From assembly GCA_016784545.1 (NCBI GenBank), contig JADHUM010000002.1, positions 1-55,734 on the forward strand: 55,734 bases of DNA, in the 5' to 3' direction. This DNA comes from Candidatus Neomarinimicrobiota bacterium. GTDB lineage: Bacteria > Fidelibacterota > UBA8477 > JABMPR01. Below, piece after piece: positions 34,551-42,830 of the stretch (position 1 is its first letter; every line of letters starts with the position of its first letter). The notes under the pieces are model-generated. The model worked only from the letters and a program-made list of their open reading frames with translations. It had not been told where the DNA came from and did no database searches. The translations under genes and the position numbers were made by a program.

Positions 34551-37487
34551 GTGAGAAAACTATTTAACGCTATCATTGTTGCAATCTTTATCCTGTCAGT
34601 TGCCCAGGCTCAAATCGGAGCCTTGATCTGGGAAGAAAATTTTAATGATCTAGGCAATTGGAACCAAGAATTGGGCAATGGTGCCTGGGGTTGGGGTAAC
34701 GGCGAACTTGAATATTATCATCCTGACAATGTGACAATCTCAGACGTCCCTGATGAACCTGGTAATACGGCCCTGCATATCACGGCCAGGGCGGAGAGTC
34801 TACCGGGATATACGGATCAATGGGGGAACCAGCTCAGCTATACTTCAGGTAAAGTGACAACAAAAGCAAAAGTCTCAGTGCATTATGGTATGATTGAAAC
34901 CCGGGTACAAATCCCGGATCTTAATCTGGGTGGTTGGCCTGCTGTCTGGTTATTAGGCACTGCAAACTACGCCTGGCCCTACAATGGTGAACTGGATATG
35001 ATGGAAATGGGTGCCCGACAGGAATTCAGGGATGCACACGACACCCATAATGGCGGCAATGGTTTGAACAATTCTACTGTGAACCAGTCCGTGGGAGCTA
35101 ATGCCATTTATTATTCAGATGAAGCGGTCACTCCAGAGAATCCATCAGGTGCTGCCAGTATTTCCTGGGATCCAGATGATGATTACAATCGACTTTATTA
35201 CAATTATGACAATCCCCTCATCGACCGCTTTGTCATCTACCGTCTCTATTGGGATGATGCGAGTTTACGCTTTACTGTGACGGACAATGGAGCAGAGTAT
35301 GATCTCTATACAGAACCTTTCCCAATAGACAGTGTTTCCAGCGAGTTTCAACAGCCCTTCTATCTCATTGCAAACCTGGCCATTGGTGGTGCATTCACCG
35401 ATGCTTACAACCTGGGCGATCCAGGTTCAGGAGCACCCGTGACCATGCCCTTTCCAGCAGATATGTATGTGGATTACATCAAAGTCTACCAGTGGAATGG
35501 ACAGGGCGAAGTGAATGTTGGTCCCCCTTATCCAGAGAGCGGTACTTTTGGAGTCTACACTGACACGACCCCGGTGAATGCTGAGCTTGAGGCGGGCTTG
35601 ACTTCGGAAATCTATATCTGGGAAGGGACACTTGTTGATGGAACCATACCACCTTATGAAGGTGAGAATGGTATCTCGTGGCAAACTACTGGAAGCGGCT
35701 GGTTTGGAGCTGGTATCCTACCGGTCCAACCCCTGAACCTGACTAATTTCAGTGAGGGAACTCTCAATTTTATGATAAAGATTCCAGCCAATGTCACCTT
35801 CAAAATTGGAATCATCGATACCTGGGATAATCAAAACTATGTGACCTTCCCTGCAAACCAAACCACATATGGGCTGGTCCGTGATGGTGAATGGGGTCAG
35901 GCCTCCATTCCTGTCAGTGATCTCCGTGGCGTGGCCATTGACATGCGCATGCTTAGCTATGCCTTTGTCATTCTGGAGGAGAGTGGTGCAGCTTGTGAGT
36001 TTGGATTGGATGATATCTATTTTGAAGGTGGTGGTGTATCCAACCCACCTATCGCCAATGCTGGTGCTGATCAGGTAATTCTCGATGATGACAATGATGG
36101 AGAGGCAACAGTTACCCTGAATGGTTCCCTTAGCATTGATCGATTTGGAAGCATTGACCTCTACCAGTGGATGCAAAGTGATGCCCTCCTGGCTACAGGT
36201 GAAATAACTGAAGTCACACTGCATTTAGGTGAGTATCCCATCACACTAATTGTTACTGATAATGAAGGCAATACCGACTCTGATGATGTTGTGATCTCAG
36301 TGATCGACAATTATCTCCCAACTGCTCACGCAGGAGAGGATCAGACGGTCATCGATATGGATGGGAATGGTTCAGAATCCATTGTTCTTGATGGTTCGGC
36401 CAGCACGGACAGTGATGGCGATATAGTCAGTTATAGCTGGTCTGAGGCAGGGGCTGAATTAGCCACTGGAGAGCAGATTACTCTAAATCTCGGCATTGGG
36501 GTTCACCTCATCACATTAACGGTCACTGATAACGATGGCGGTCAGGGTACAGATGCCCTCACCATACGGGTGAATCGCAACCTTCCCACCTCTGCACCAG
36601 CCATTTATTATACTGGCACAGCAATCGTCATCGATGACCAGGTTGATGCAACCTGGGTCAATACACCTGAAATGGGTATCAACAATGTTACAGTAGGTGC
36701 CCGAACTGCAGACTTCCAGGCACAGTGGAAGGCAATGTATGATGCTGATAATCTCTATCTCCTGGTAGAAGTGAATGATGAGGTTCTGATCAATGATTCT
36801 GGTGCCGGCTGGTATATGGATGATGGCGTAGAAGTTTTTATTGATGCGGATAATAGCAGCGGCGGTGTTTATGATGGTATCAATGATTTCCAATTCGGGT
36901 TTCGTTGGGATGATGATGAAATCAAAATCGGGAATAATTCTGTGAACAATACCACGGGCATTGAATTTGTTCAATATGCAACCCCGGTGGGCTATAACCT
37001 GGAGGTGAGCTTCCCCTGGAGCCTGTTGGGCGTATCGCCGGATAATATTTCTATCATTGGATTCGATGTAGCTGTGGACGATGACGACAATGGCGGAGAC
37101 CGTGAGTGTGCAGTTGCCTCCATCTTTACTACAGACAATGCCTGGCACAATCCCAGTGTATTTGGGAATGTCCCCCTGGTGGTAACTGTTGGAGTTGATG
37201 GGAATGGTGATCACACCCAGCCCAGGGAGTTCGCTCTTCATCAGAACTTTCCCAACCCATTCAACCCGAGTACTGCTATTCGATATGAACTACCTCGCTC
37301 TAGTGAAATTCAGATTCTGGTCTACAACACGCTTGGACAGGAGGTTAGCAGCTTATTTCAGGGGGTTAAATCGGCAGGGAATCATGAACTCATCTTCAAT
37401 GCTCAAGGACTTAGTTCAGGTATTTACTTTGTCATTTTACAGGTTGGCAATGAACAACTGAAACAGAAGATACTTCTAATAAAATAA
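34551..37487 (+). CDS. multidomain GH16 beta-glucanase with PKD, CBM9-like and sorting domains
   Basis: A 978-residue secreted enzyme. I chose the GTG at 34551 because AAGGAGG sits just before it and a clean signal peptide follows; an ATG at 34518 lies inside the previous gene. Domains in order: GH16 (about 20-325) with catalytic motif ELDMME (Glu147, Asp149, Glu152) and GWPAVWLL; a jelly-roll carbohydrate-binding-like module (about 330-495); two PKD domains from about 499 and 589; a CBM9-like module (about 683-880, QWKAMYDADNLYLLVEVND); and a PNPFNP sorting domain from about 893 ending in ILLIK. The likely substrate is beta-1,3(-1,4)-glucan. It is the second gene of a pair with the GH128-like lipoprotein. 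Confidence 0.92.
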   Translation: MRKLFNAIIVAIFILSVAQAQIGALIWEENFNDLGNWNQELGNGAWGWGNGELEYYHPDNVTISDVPDEPGNTALHITARAESLPGYTDQWGNQLSYTSGKVTTKAKVSVHYGMIETRVQIPDLNLGGWPAVWLLGTANYAWPYNGELDMMEMGARQEFRDAHDTHNGGNGLNNSTVNQSVGANAIYYSDEAVTPENPSGAASISWDPDDDYNRLYYNYDNPLIDRFVIYRLYWDDASLRFTVTDNGAEYDLYTEPFPIDSVSSEFQQPFYLIANLAIGGAFTDAYNLGDPGSGAPVTMPFPADMYVDYIKVYQWNGQGEVNVGPPYPESGTFGVYTDTTPVNAELEAGLTSEIYIWEGTLVDGTIPPYEGENGISWQTTGSGWFGAGILPVQPLNLTNFSEGTLNFMIKIPANVTFKIGIIDTWDNQNYVTFPANQTTYGLVRDGEWGQASIPVSDLRGVAIDMRMLSYAFVILEESGAACEFGLDDIYFEGGGVSNPPIANAGADQVILDDDNDGEATVTLNGSLSIDRFGSIDLYQWMQSDALLATGEITEVTLHLGEYPITLIVTDNEGNTDSDDVVISVIDNYLPTAHAGEDQTVIDMDGNGSESIVLDGSASTDSDGDIVSYSWSEAGAELATGEQITLNLGIGVHLITLTVTDNDGGQGTDALTIRVNRNLPTSAPAIYYTGTAIVIDDQVDATWVNTPEMGINNVTVGARTADFQAQWKAMYDADNLYLLVEVNDEVLINDSGAGWYMDDGVEVFIDADNSSGGVYDGINDFQFGFRWDDDEIKIGNNSVNNTTGIEFVQYATPVGYNLEVSFPWSLLGVSPDNISIIGFDVAVDDDDNGGDRECAVASIFTTDNAWHNPSVFGNVPLVVTVGVDGNGDHTQPREFALHQNFPNPFNPSTAIRYELPRSSEIQILVYNTLGQEVSSLFQGVKSAGNHELIFNAQGLSSGIYFVILQVGNEQLKQKILLIK

Positions 37488-37503
37488 CTCGTTGCGCCAT
37501 ATA

Positions 37504-37539
37504 ATTACAAAGCTCTTCCTTCACGAGGGGCTTTGTAAT
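37504..37539. terminator. hairpin between convergent operons
   Basis: ATTACAAAGC (37504-37513) pairs perfectly with GCTTTGTAAT (37530-37539). It lies 17 bases after the GH16 stop and before the converging Spy-like gene. There is no strong T run. Confidence 0.65.
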
Positions 37540-37571
37540 ACTGACTTGTTTTCCTGAAATCGAGGTAAGAT

Positions 37572-38159
37572 TTATCTATCCCGGGGTGGTGGCGCGCCGG
37601 AATCAGGTCCCTGCCCGCGTGGCGGTGGTCTTCTATCGTTGGCTTGAGCATCAGGATGTGGAATTCTTCCTTCACCTTCCATCCTCTGGGGTGGTGGTGG
37701 CTGTGAGCCTCCTCGCATCAATTCACCAGCCAGCTCTTTCAAGCGAGTCTGTTGTTCAGGGGTACAGAGCGCATTGAGCTGGACAAAGTGGTTGTACAAG
37801 GCCCGATCCATATCGACATGGATACTTGAAATATTATGTACAAGCTCATCAGCTCGTATTGAATCCGTCATGGGTTCGAAGGCCTCTGAGACAAGCAGTT
37901 CCAGTGAATCAGCCAGAGATGACAGGAGTGGATGGGCGTTGTCAAAATGTTGTTTTCTGATGGAGTGCATGGCTTGTGTTTGACTGTCCGTCAGCCCAAG
38001 CTCCTTTTTTAAAAAGCCTTCCAATCCCATTGGATGATCGGGGCCATCCCGCCCTGGTCTTTTATTGATTATCATGCTGGAAATAAGTGCCAGGTTCAAA
38101 ATTACCAATAAGGTGATGGTAATCTGCATCATTCTTTTTTGTTTGATAATATCCAGCAT
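37572..38159 (-). CDS. Spy/CpxP-like periplasmic sensor protein
   Basis: A 195-residue protein anchored by one membrane helix (about 14-30, ITITLLVILNLALISSMII), starting at the ATG at 38159 with GGGGAG upstream. The outer part is the helical hairpin of the Spy/CpxP/ZraP family (LKKELGLTDSQTQAMHSIRKQHF, then LNALCTPEQQTRLKELAGEL) with the TDSQ/TPEQ motifs that define LTxxQ-type proteins. The C-terminal tail is rich in Pro and Arg (QPPPPQR, PPPRGQ). It is the third gene of an operon with an ECF sigma factor and a putative anti-sigma, so it may sense envelope damage or metal and act on that pair. Its paralogue opens the divergent operon. Confidence 0.88.
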   Translation of the reverse strand: MLDIIKQKRMMQITITLLVILNLALISSMIINKRPGRDGPDHPMGLEGFLKKELGLTDSQTQAMHSIRKQHFDNAHPLLSSLADSLELLVSEAFEPMTDSIRADELVHNISSIHVDMDRALYNHFVQLNALCTPEQQTRLKELAGELMRGGSQPPPPQRMEGEGRIPHPDAQANDRRPPPRGQGPDSGAPPPRDR

Positions 38160-38163
38160 TTTA

Positions 38164-38511
38164 TCACTCCCCTTCTTCACTTAGCAGGTAGGTATCAGCA
38201 TAATTGAGACCGTACTGTGATGACAAATTTTCAATGTAATCAGACCGACCAGATGAGCTTGTCTCATTGGGAATAGCGATCCAGATCATCATGATCAGAT
38301 TCAATGCCACAAGACCAACCAGCATCCCAGGTTTCACCGCACGGATCCACCACGCTTCAAACGCTGGTAAATTATGGTTAGCCTCATCCTCAATGCGATT
38401 TTTCAGACGATCATAAAACCAGGGATCCATTTCTGGTGGGTCATCCTGGTGAAAGGCATCCAGTGTCAGTTTGACCTGTTCCTGGATCTCATCATGGTTG
38501 CTTTTTTTCAT
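38164..38511 (-). CDS. putative anti-sigma factor, single-pass membrane
   Basis: A 115-residue protein from the ATG at 38511 (MKKSNHDEIQEQ); an upstream frame start at 38550 overlaps the sigma gene. A ~60-residue acidic, helical cytoplasmic part (DAFHQDDPPEMDPWFYDRLKNRIEDE) precedes one membrane helix at about 71-88 (GMLVGLVALNLIMMIWIAI), and a short periplasmic tail follows. The size, topology and position directly after an ECF sigma gene are those of an anti-sigma factor. No zinc-binding HxxxCxxC motif is present, so it is not a ZAS type. The call rests mainly on context. Confidence 0.7.
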   Translation of the reverse strand: MKKSNHDEIQEQVKLTLDAFHQDDPPEMDPWFYDRLKNRIEDEANHNLPAFEAWWIRAVKPGMLVGLVALNLIMMIWIAIPNETSSSGRSDYIENLSSQYGLNYADTYLLSEEGE

Positions 38512-38546
38512 AGCTTCCTCAATTCTTAAACTCTCTATCCATCCCC

Positions 38547-39140
38547 TCAACGGGAAAAATGTCCTGTGAGGTGTTTTTTTAAATTCTTACGCCCCCGATG
38601 CAGCAATCCCTCAATTGATGACACAGAGGTGTTCATTATATCAGCAACCTCCTGATTGCTGTAATCCTCATAGTTGCTCAGGGTGATGGCCACGCGCTGA
38701 TTCTCTGGCAATTTTGCTACAGCCCGGGCCAATATCCGATTTCGCTCTGCATCCATGAGCTCAGTTTCTGGAGTAGAATCATCAGCAACATCAACTTCGC
38801 CTTCAGCACTGCCGATTGACAGCAGGGCTTTTACAGAACCCAACCTGCGTTTACGATTCTGCTTTCGAATCAGATCCAGGCTTTTGGTCACGGCAATGCG
38901 ATAAATCCACGTTGAGAGTTGGGCATCACCCCTGAAATCATCCAGTGATTTGTAGACCTGGATGAACACTTCCTGGGAAACATCCTGGGCATCTTCTCGG
39001 GATCTCAAAAAACGATAGCACGTACTGTATACCCGCTCCTGATGTTCAAGAACGACCCTGCGAAAATCTGTTTTTTCAGATGTTGTTTGCTTCGTATTCA
39101 CTCCAGAATCCTGGTTTTCCTCAATATAGGGTGGTTCCAC
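38547..39140 (-). CDS. ECF-type RNA polymerase sigma factor
   Basis: Extracytoplasmic-function sigma factor of 197 residues (GTG start at 39140; a later GTG is possible). Region 2 at about 29-93 has VYSTCYRFLRSREDAQDVSQEVFIQVYKSL and the WIYRIAVTKSLDLIR segment. Region 4 at about 137-190 has LPENQRVAITLSNYEDYSNQEVADIMN, then SSIEGLLHRGRKNLKKHL. A variable linker rich in acidic residues lies between them. It heads an operon with the putative anti-sigma and a Spy-like protein. The upstream motif AAGGTTT-N10-GACGTC, mirrored in front of the divergent operon, suggests autoregulation. Confidence 0.95.
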   Translation of the reverse strand: MEPPYIEENQDSGVNTKQTTSEKTDFRRVVLEHQERVYSTCYRFLRSREDAQDVSQEVFIQVYKSLDDFRGDAQLSTWIYRIAVTKSLDLIRKQNRKRRLGSVKALLSIGSAEGEVDVADDSTPETELMDAERNRILARAVAKLPENQRVAITLSNYEDYSNQEVADIMNTSVSSIEGLLHRGRKNLKKHLTGHFSR

Positions 39141-39191
39141 ACATGGGACACAACATCATTTAATCATCAAAAACAGTCCTGCAACCCTTCT

Positions 39192-39214
39192 GACGTCCTT
39201 TTTTTCAAAACCTT
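39192..39214 (-). promoter_or_regulatory. candidate ECF promoter for the sigma operon
   Basis: On the minus strand AAGGTTT (39214-39208), a 10-base spacer and GACGTC (39197-39192), about 50 bases before the GTG. The -35/-10 distance fits ECF promoters, whose -10 often contains CGTC. The same motif with the same spacing faces the other way at 39244-39266. Confidence 0.65.
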
Positions 39215-39243
39215 TTGCTCAAAATTGTAATAATTAAAAGTGC

Positions 39244-39266
39244 AAGGTTTGGACTTAGCAGACGTC
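39244..39266 (+). promoter_or_regulatory. candidate ECF promoter for the Spy-CotH-DUF1566 operon
   Basis: AAGGTTT (39244-39250), a 10-base spacer and GACGTC (39261-39266), 48 bases before the Spy-like ATG. It matches the motif facing the sigma operon in both elements and in spacing, while the spacer sequences differ. Confidence 0.65.
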
Positions 39267-39314
39267 TCAAGCAACAGAACGAGACCTTCAATAAAAGGCA
39301 AAAAGGAGCATATC

Positions 39315-39701
39315 ATGCACACTAAAATCTTAAAGAGAACCATCATACTAATCAGCTTGTTAATAATGACCAGCATCGGCCTGGCACAGCGTAACCAGGG
39401 ATCACCCCCACAACCCTCTGAGCAGCAGATCAAGCAGATGATTGAGGAGCTTTCCAGCGAGCTGGATCTCTCTGCAACGCAAAGATCTCAAGTCAGTAAA
39501 CTTTTCACTAAGCACTTTGAGGAGATGAAATCCAAACAAACTAAAAAATCTGGAGGCAAACGTCCAGGTCGTGCAGCCATGGAGAGCTCACGACAGAGAT
39601 TTGAAGGACAGATCAGGCAAGTGCTCTCACCTGATCAGATAGAAGCTTATGATAAATTTCTGCAAAGTTACGGTCCGCAATCACAACGGCCAAAACGATA
39701 A
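39315..39701 (+). CDS. second Spy/CpxP-like secreted protein
   Basis: A 128-residue exported protein from the ATG at 39315 with AAAAGGAG upstream. The signal peptide is about 1-24 (IILISLLIMTSIGLAQ). The mature protein has two amphipathic helices of the Spy/CpxP type with LDLSATQRSQVSKLFTKHF and LSPDQIEAYDKFL, separated by a very basic linker (KQTKKSGGKRPGRA). It opens the plus-strand operon leading to CotH and DUF1566. With the membrane-bound paralogue across the divergent promoter, the two could act as a periplasmic buffer or sensor pair for the sigma factor. Confidence 0.86.
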   Translation: MHTKILKRTIILISLLIMTSIGLAQRNQGSPPQPSEQQIKQMIEELSSELDLSATQRSQVSKLFTKHFEEMKSKQTKKSGGKRPGRAAMESSRQRFEGQIRQVLSPDQIEAYDKFLQSYGPQSQRPKR

Positions 39702-39726
39702 ACAGATTCCAAGGGAGTATAACAAA

Positions 39727-41139
39727 ATGAAGCCAATGACTTTTTTCAGTATGCTTTTCTTGATAGGCTTACTCACAAGCTGTGATGATGCTGTCACGGA
39801 GCCATCCTTGAACATCGATGACCTGGAATTTGAGCCCACAGACTGGACCACTGAATCCCACGGTAAAAGTGCAACTCCAAATTTTGGTGAAGTCTTTGAC
39901 AACTCTGCAGTTAAAAGACTGGATATTGTAATCTCCGAAAATAACTGGCAAGTCATGCTGGATGATATGACCAATCTGTATGGAGCGTTTGGTTCTAGCG
40001 CCGGAGGTCCTCCCGGGGGCCCTCCTGGTGGTGGTCCAGGGGGACAGTTTATAGAAACGGAAGATCCAATTTTTGTGCCTGCGGATGTCTTTTACAATGA
40101 TATCCAGTGGTATAAGGTTGGTGTACGTTTTAAAGGAAATTCCAGTTTACAAAGCAGTTGGCAGGCAGGTATCCTGAAGCTCTCCCTGAAACTGGATTGT
40201 GATGAATTTGAAGACGATTACCCCCAGATAAACAACCAGCGATTTTTTGGTTTCAAGAAACTCAGCCTGAAGAACAATTATGAGGATAAATCATTTCTCA
40301 GGGAAAAAGTAACAGCAGAAATATTCAAGGACGCAGGACTGGCTATTTCTCATACGGCTTTCTATGAGGTGTACATAGATCGGGGTGATGGTCCTGAATA
40401 TTTCGGTCTCTATACCATGGTTGAAGAAGTTGATGATACTGTCATTGATACCCAATTTTCAAGTGATGATGGAAATCTTTATAAACCTGAAAATACAGGG
40501 GCCAGTTTTATGTCTGGAACCTTTAATGAAACTGATTTTACCAAGAAAACCAATGAGGATGAAGGGAACTGGTCAGATATACAGGCATTATTTACTGTCC
40601 TCCATGATGAGACCCGACTGACTGATGCCGAGTTGTGGAGAAGTAGCCTGGATTCCATTTTTGATACTGATGTTTTTCTTAAATATCTTGCAGTTAACAC
40701 CGTTGTTCAGAATTGGGATACCTATGGACGCATGACCCACAATTATTATCTCTACAACAATCCAGATAATGGGAAACTGACCTGGATTCCCTGGGATAAC
40801 AATGAAGCGCTTCAGGAAGGCAAAATGGCAGGTTCGCCCGCACTGGATTTTTCAGATGTTGTATCCGACTCCTGGCCACTTATCGGATACCTCTATGCTG
40901 ATGATGTATACCGAGCTAAATATGATGCCTTTGTCGGCGAGACCAGAACAGGGGTCTTCGAGCCTCTCACCATCCAGAGTAAATATGGAGCGTATGCTAA
41001 TCTTGTTGAGCCCTATGCTACCATAGAACAAACTGGATTCACCTTTTTGCAGAACGCCGGAGAATTCCAACAGGCAATTACAACATTGAACAGTCACGCA
41101 GATAGTCGTGCCAGCGCCGTTGATAACTATTTATACTAA
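39727..41139 (+). CDS. CotH-family kinase lipoprotein
   Basis: A 470-residue exported CotH-family protein; Bacillus CotH is an atypical protein kinase. The ATG at 39727 gives a lipoprotein signal ending LLTSC. A Gly/Pro linker (GGPPGGPPGGGPGG, about 98-112) precedes the kinase-like core with VGVRFKGNSSL, SLKLDCDEF, FFGFKKLSLKNNYEDKSFLREKV, GLYTMVEEVDD and the metal/catalytic site WIPWDNN (Asp357). NWDTYGRMTHNYYLY matches the family helix before it. It lies between a Spy-like and a DUF1566 gene and would act outside the inner membrane, which raises the question of its ATP source. Substrate unknown; the neighbouring secreted proteins are candidates. Confidence 0.92.
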   Translation: MKPMTFFSMLFLIGLLTSCDDAVTEPSLNIDDLEFEPTDWTTESHGKSATPNFGEVFDNSAVKRLDIVISENNWQVMLDDMTNLYGAFGSSAGGPPGGPPGGGPGGQFIETEDPIFVPADVFYNDIQWYKVGVRFKGNSSLQSSWQAGILKLSLKLDCDEFEDDYPQINNQRFFGFKKLSLKNNYEDKSFLREKVTAEIFKDAGLAISHTAFYEVYIDRGDGPEYFGLYTMVEEVDDTVIDTQFSSDDGNLYKPENTGASFMSGTFNETDFTKKTNEDEGNWSDIQALFTVLHDETRLTDAELWRSSLDSIFDTDVFLKYLAVNTVVQNWDTYGRMTHNYYLYNNPDNGKLTWIPWDNNEALQEGKMAGSPALDFSDVVSDSWPLIGYLYADDVYRAKYDAFVGETRTGVFEPLTIQSKYGAYANLVEPYATIEQTGFTFLQNAGEFQQAITTLNSHADSRASAVDNYLY

Positions 41140-41163
41140 ACGAGTTTTTTTGAGGATAAAAAA

Positions 41164-42732
41164 ATGAACAGGTCAATTCGAAAAATTCAGTCCAGCTTGA
41201 TGAGCCTTTTGCTCTTATTGCTGGTCAGTCAAAGTCTTTTCGCACAGTCATATAAAATCGTTGATACAGGTCAAACCATCTTTTATGACAACCAGAATGA
41301 AATCAGCGAACCTCAACCAGGGGAGTCCTTTTATGGCCAGGATGCCTCCTTCAGCGGTCACCAACCCGAATACACTGATAATGGAGATGGTACTGTTACC
41401 GATAATGTGACTGGTCTCATGTGGCAGCAGAGCGCGGATCTTACTGGCGATGGTATCATCAATATTGATGATAAACTTAGCCACGCAGAGGCGCTGGCCG
41501 GAGCTGACACCTTCAGCCTGGCTGGTTATTCGGACTGGCGCTTACCTTCAATCAAGGAAGCCTATTCTCTGTTCATGTTCACGGGTGAAGATCCCAGTGG
41601 CTATCAAGGCACGGATACTGAAGGATTAATTCCTTTTATCCATACAGACTTCTTTGATGTGGCTTATGGCGACACTGATGCAGGGGAGCGAATTATTGAT
41701 GGTCAATTCGCAAGTAGTACAGTTTATATGGGAACCACCATGAATGATGATTCCGCCATGTTTGGGGTCAATTTTGTAGATGGTCGCATCAAGGGCTATC
41801 CCATGGGTCCCATGCCGGGGCAAACTGAGGACAAGCAATTCTACGTGCTTTATGTTCGAGGTAATGAAGCCTACGGAATAAACGATTTCACAGATAACGG
41901 TGATGGTACTGTGAGTGATGAAGCCACTGGTCTCATGTGGATGCAGGAGGATAGTCAGATCGGTATGGATTGGGAGGCAGCTTTGGAGTACGCCCAAACC
42001 AAAAACACTGAGAATTATCTTGGCTATAATGATTGGCGAGTTCCAGATGCCAAGGAACTTCACAGCATTCTTGATTACACGCGTTCACCCCAAACCACCA
42101 ACTCGCCTGCCATTGATCTCGTTTTTTCCTGCACGTCAATCACAGATGAGGGCGGAAGTGAGAATTATCCCTTCTATTGGTCAAGCTCAACTCATGCCAA
42201 CATGCAGAATGGTGCCTGGGGTGCTTATGTTTGCTTCGGAGAAGCCCTGGGTTTCATGGAAGAGCCCTTCCCGCCCTTTAATGTTTCATTGTTGGATGTC
42301 CATGGGGCAGGCGCTCAACGCAGCGATCCCAAGACAGGTGATGCAGATGATTATCCTCAGGGGCATGGGCCCCAGGGTGATGTGGTTCGCATCGATAACT
42401 TTGTGAGATTGGTTCGTGATATCCAGACGTCGTCCGGCCTGAATGACAACTCTCAGAAGGAGTCTCCAATTTCATTTTCTCTGACTCAGAATTATCCCAA
42501 TCCTTTTAACCCTTCCACCTTGCTGGAGTATAGCCTCCCCATCGGTGCACACGTTGAGATCAGGGTCTATAATGTGCTTGGGCAGGAAGTAGCAACTCTA
42601 GTCAACGAGTATCAAGAGGGAGGAAAGCATAGCGAGCTGTTTTATACCGAGGGGCTAAGTAGTGGATCCTACTTCTATGTTTTTGAATCCGATGGATGCA
42701 GGGAAATACGCCGAATGGTGTTATTAAAATAA
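41164..42732 (+). CDS. secreted tandem DUF1566 protein with PNPFNP sorting domain
   Basis: A 522-residue secreted protein. The signal peptide is at about 1-28. Two DUF1566 (Lcl C-type) domains follow, starting near 69 (TDNGDGTVTDNVTGLMWQQ) and 242 (TDNGDGTVSDEATGLMWMQ), each with the YSDWRLPS/YNDWRVPD core; their similarity shows an internal duplication. A sorting domain from about 438 (NYPNPFNPSTLLEYSLP) ends in MVLLK. DUF1566 domains are related to the C-type-lectin-like/FGE fold and often occur on surface proteins. It is the last gene of the Spy-CotH operon, 24 bases after CotH. It may be a substrate of the CotH kinase (inference from operon structure). Confidence 0.92.
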   Translation: MNRSIRKIQSSLMSLLLLLLVSQSLFAQSYKIVDTGQTIFYDNQNEISEPQPGESFYGQDASFSGHQPEYTDNGDGTVTDNVTGLMWQQSADLTGDGIINIDDKLSHAEALAGADTFSLAGYSDWRLPSIKEAYSLFMFTGEDPSGYQGTDTEGLIPFIHTDFFDVAYGDTDAGERIIDGQFASSTVYMGTTMNDDSAMFGVNFVDGRIKGYPMGPMPGQTEDKQFYVLYVRGNEAYGINDFTDNGDGTVSDEATGLMWMQEDSQIGMDWEAALEYAQTKNTENYLGYNDWRVPDAKELHSILDYTRSPQTTNSPAIDLVFSCTSITDEGGSENYPFYWSSSTHANMQNGAWGAYVCFGEALGFMEEPFPPFNVSLLDVHGAGAQRSDPKTGDADDYPQGHGPQGDVVRIDNFVRLVRDIQTSSGLNDNSQKESPISFSLTQNYPNPFNPSTLLEYSLPIGAHVEIRVYNVLGQEVATLVNEYQEGGKHSELFYTEGLSSGSYFYVFESDGCREIRRMVLLK

Positions 42733-42830
42733 ATACACCTGAATATGGATGAATAGGGAGTTCTCAACAATTTTGCTATTCTTCCATAGTCAACGGGCAT
42801 TCAACTGATTATCCTGTCAATGTTATCGCC

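Noticed and set aside
35718..36224. 168-codon minus-strand frame inside the GH16 gene
   Set aside because: Antisense shadow of the carbohydrate-binding and PKD region; no start signal or family resemblance.
36516..37241. 241-codon minus-strand frame inside the GH16 gene
   Set aside because: It is antisense to well-supported PKD/CBM domains, has no ribosome-binding site and shows the Ile/His-rich composition of an antisense shadow.
40000..40055. GC-rich repeat in the CotH gene as a slippage tract
   Set aside because: The Gly/Pro codons are varied (GGT, GGG, GGC, CCT, CCC, CCA), with no long homopolymer or identical units; it is a normal linker.
42733..42830. Terminator after the DUF1566 gene
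   Set aside because: Only a weak GAATAG/CTATTC pairing with a long loop is present, not enough to call.
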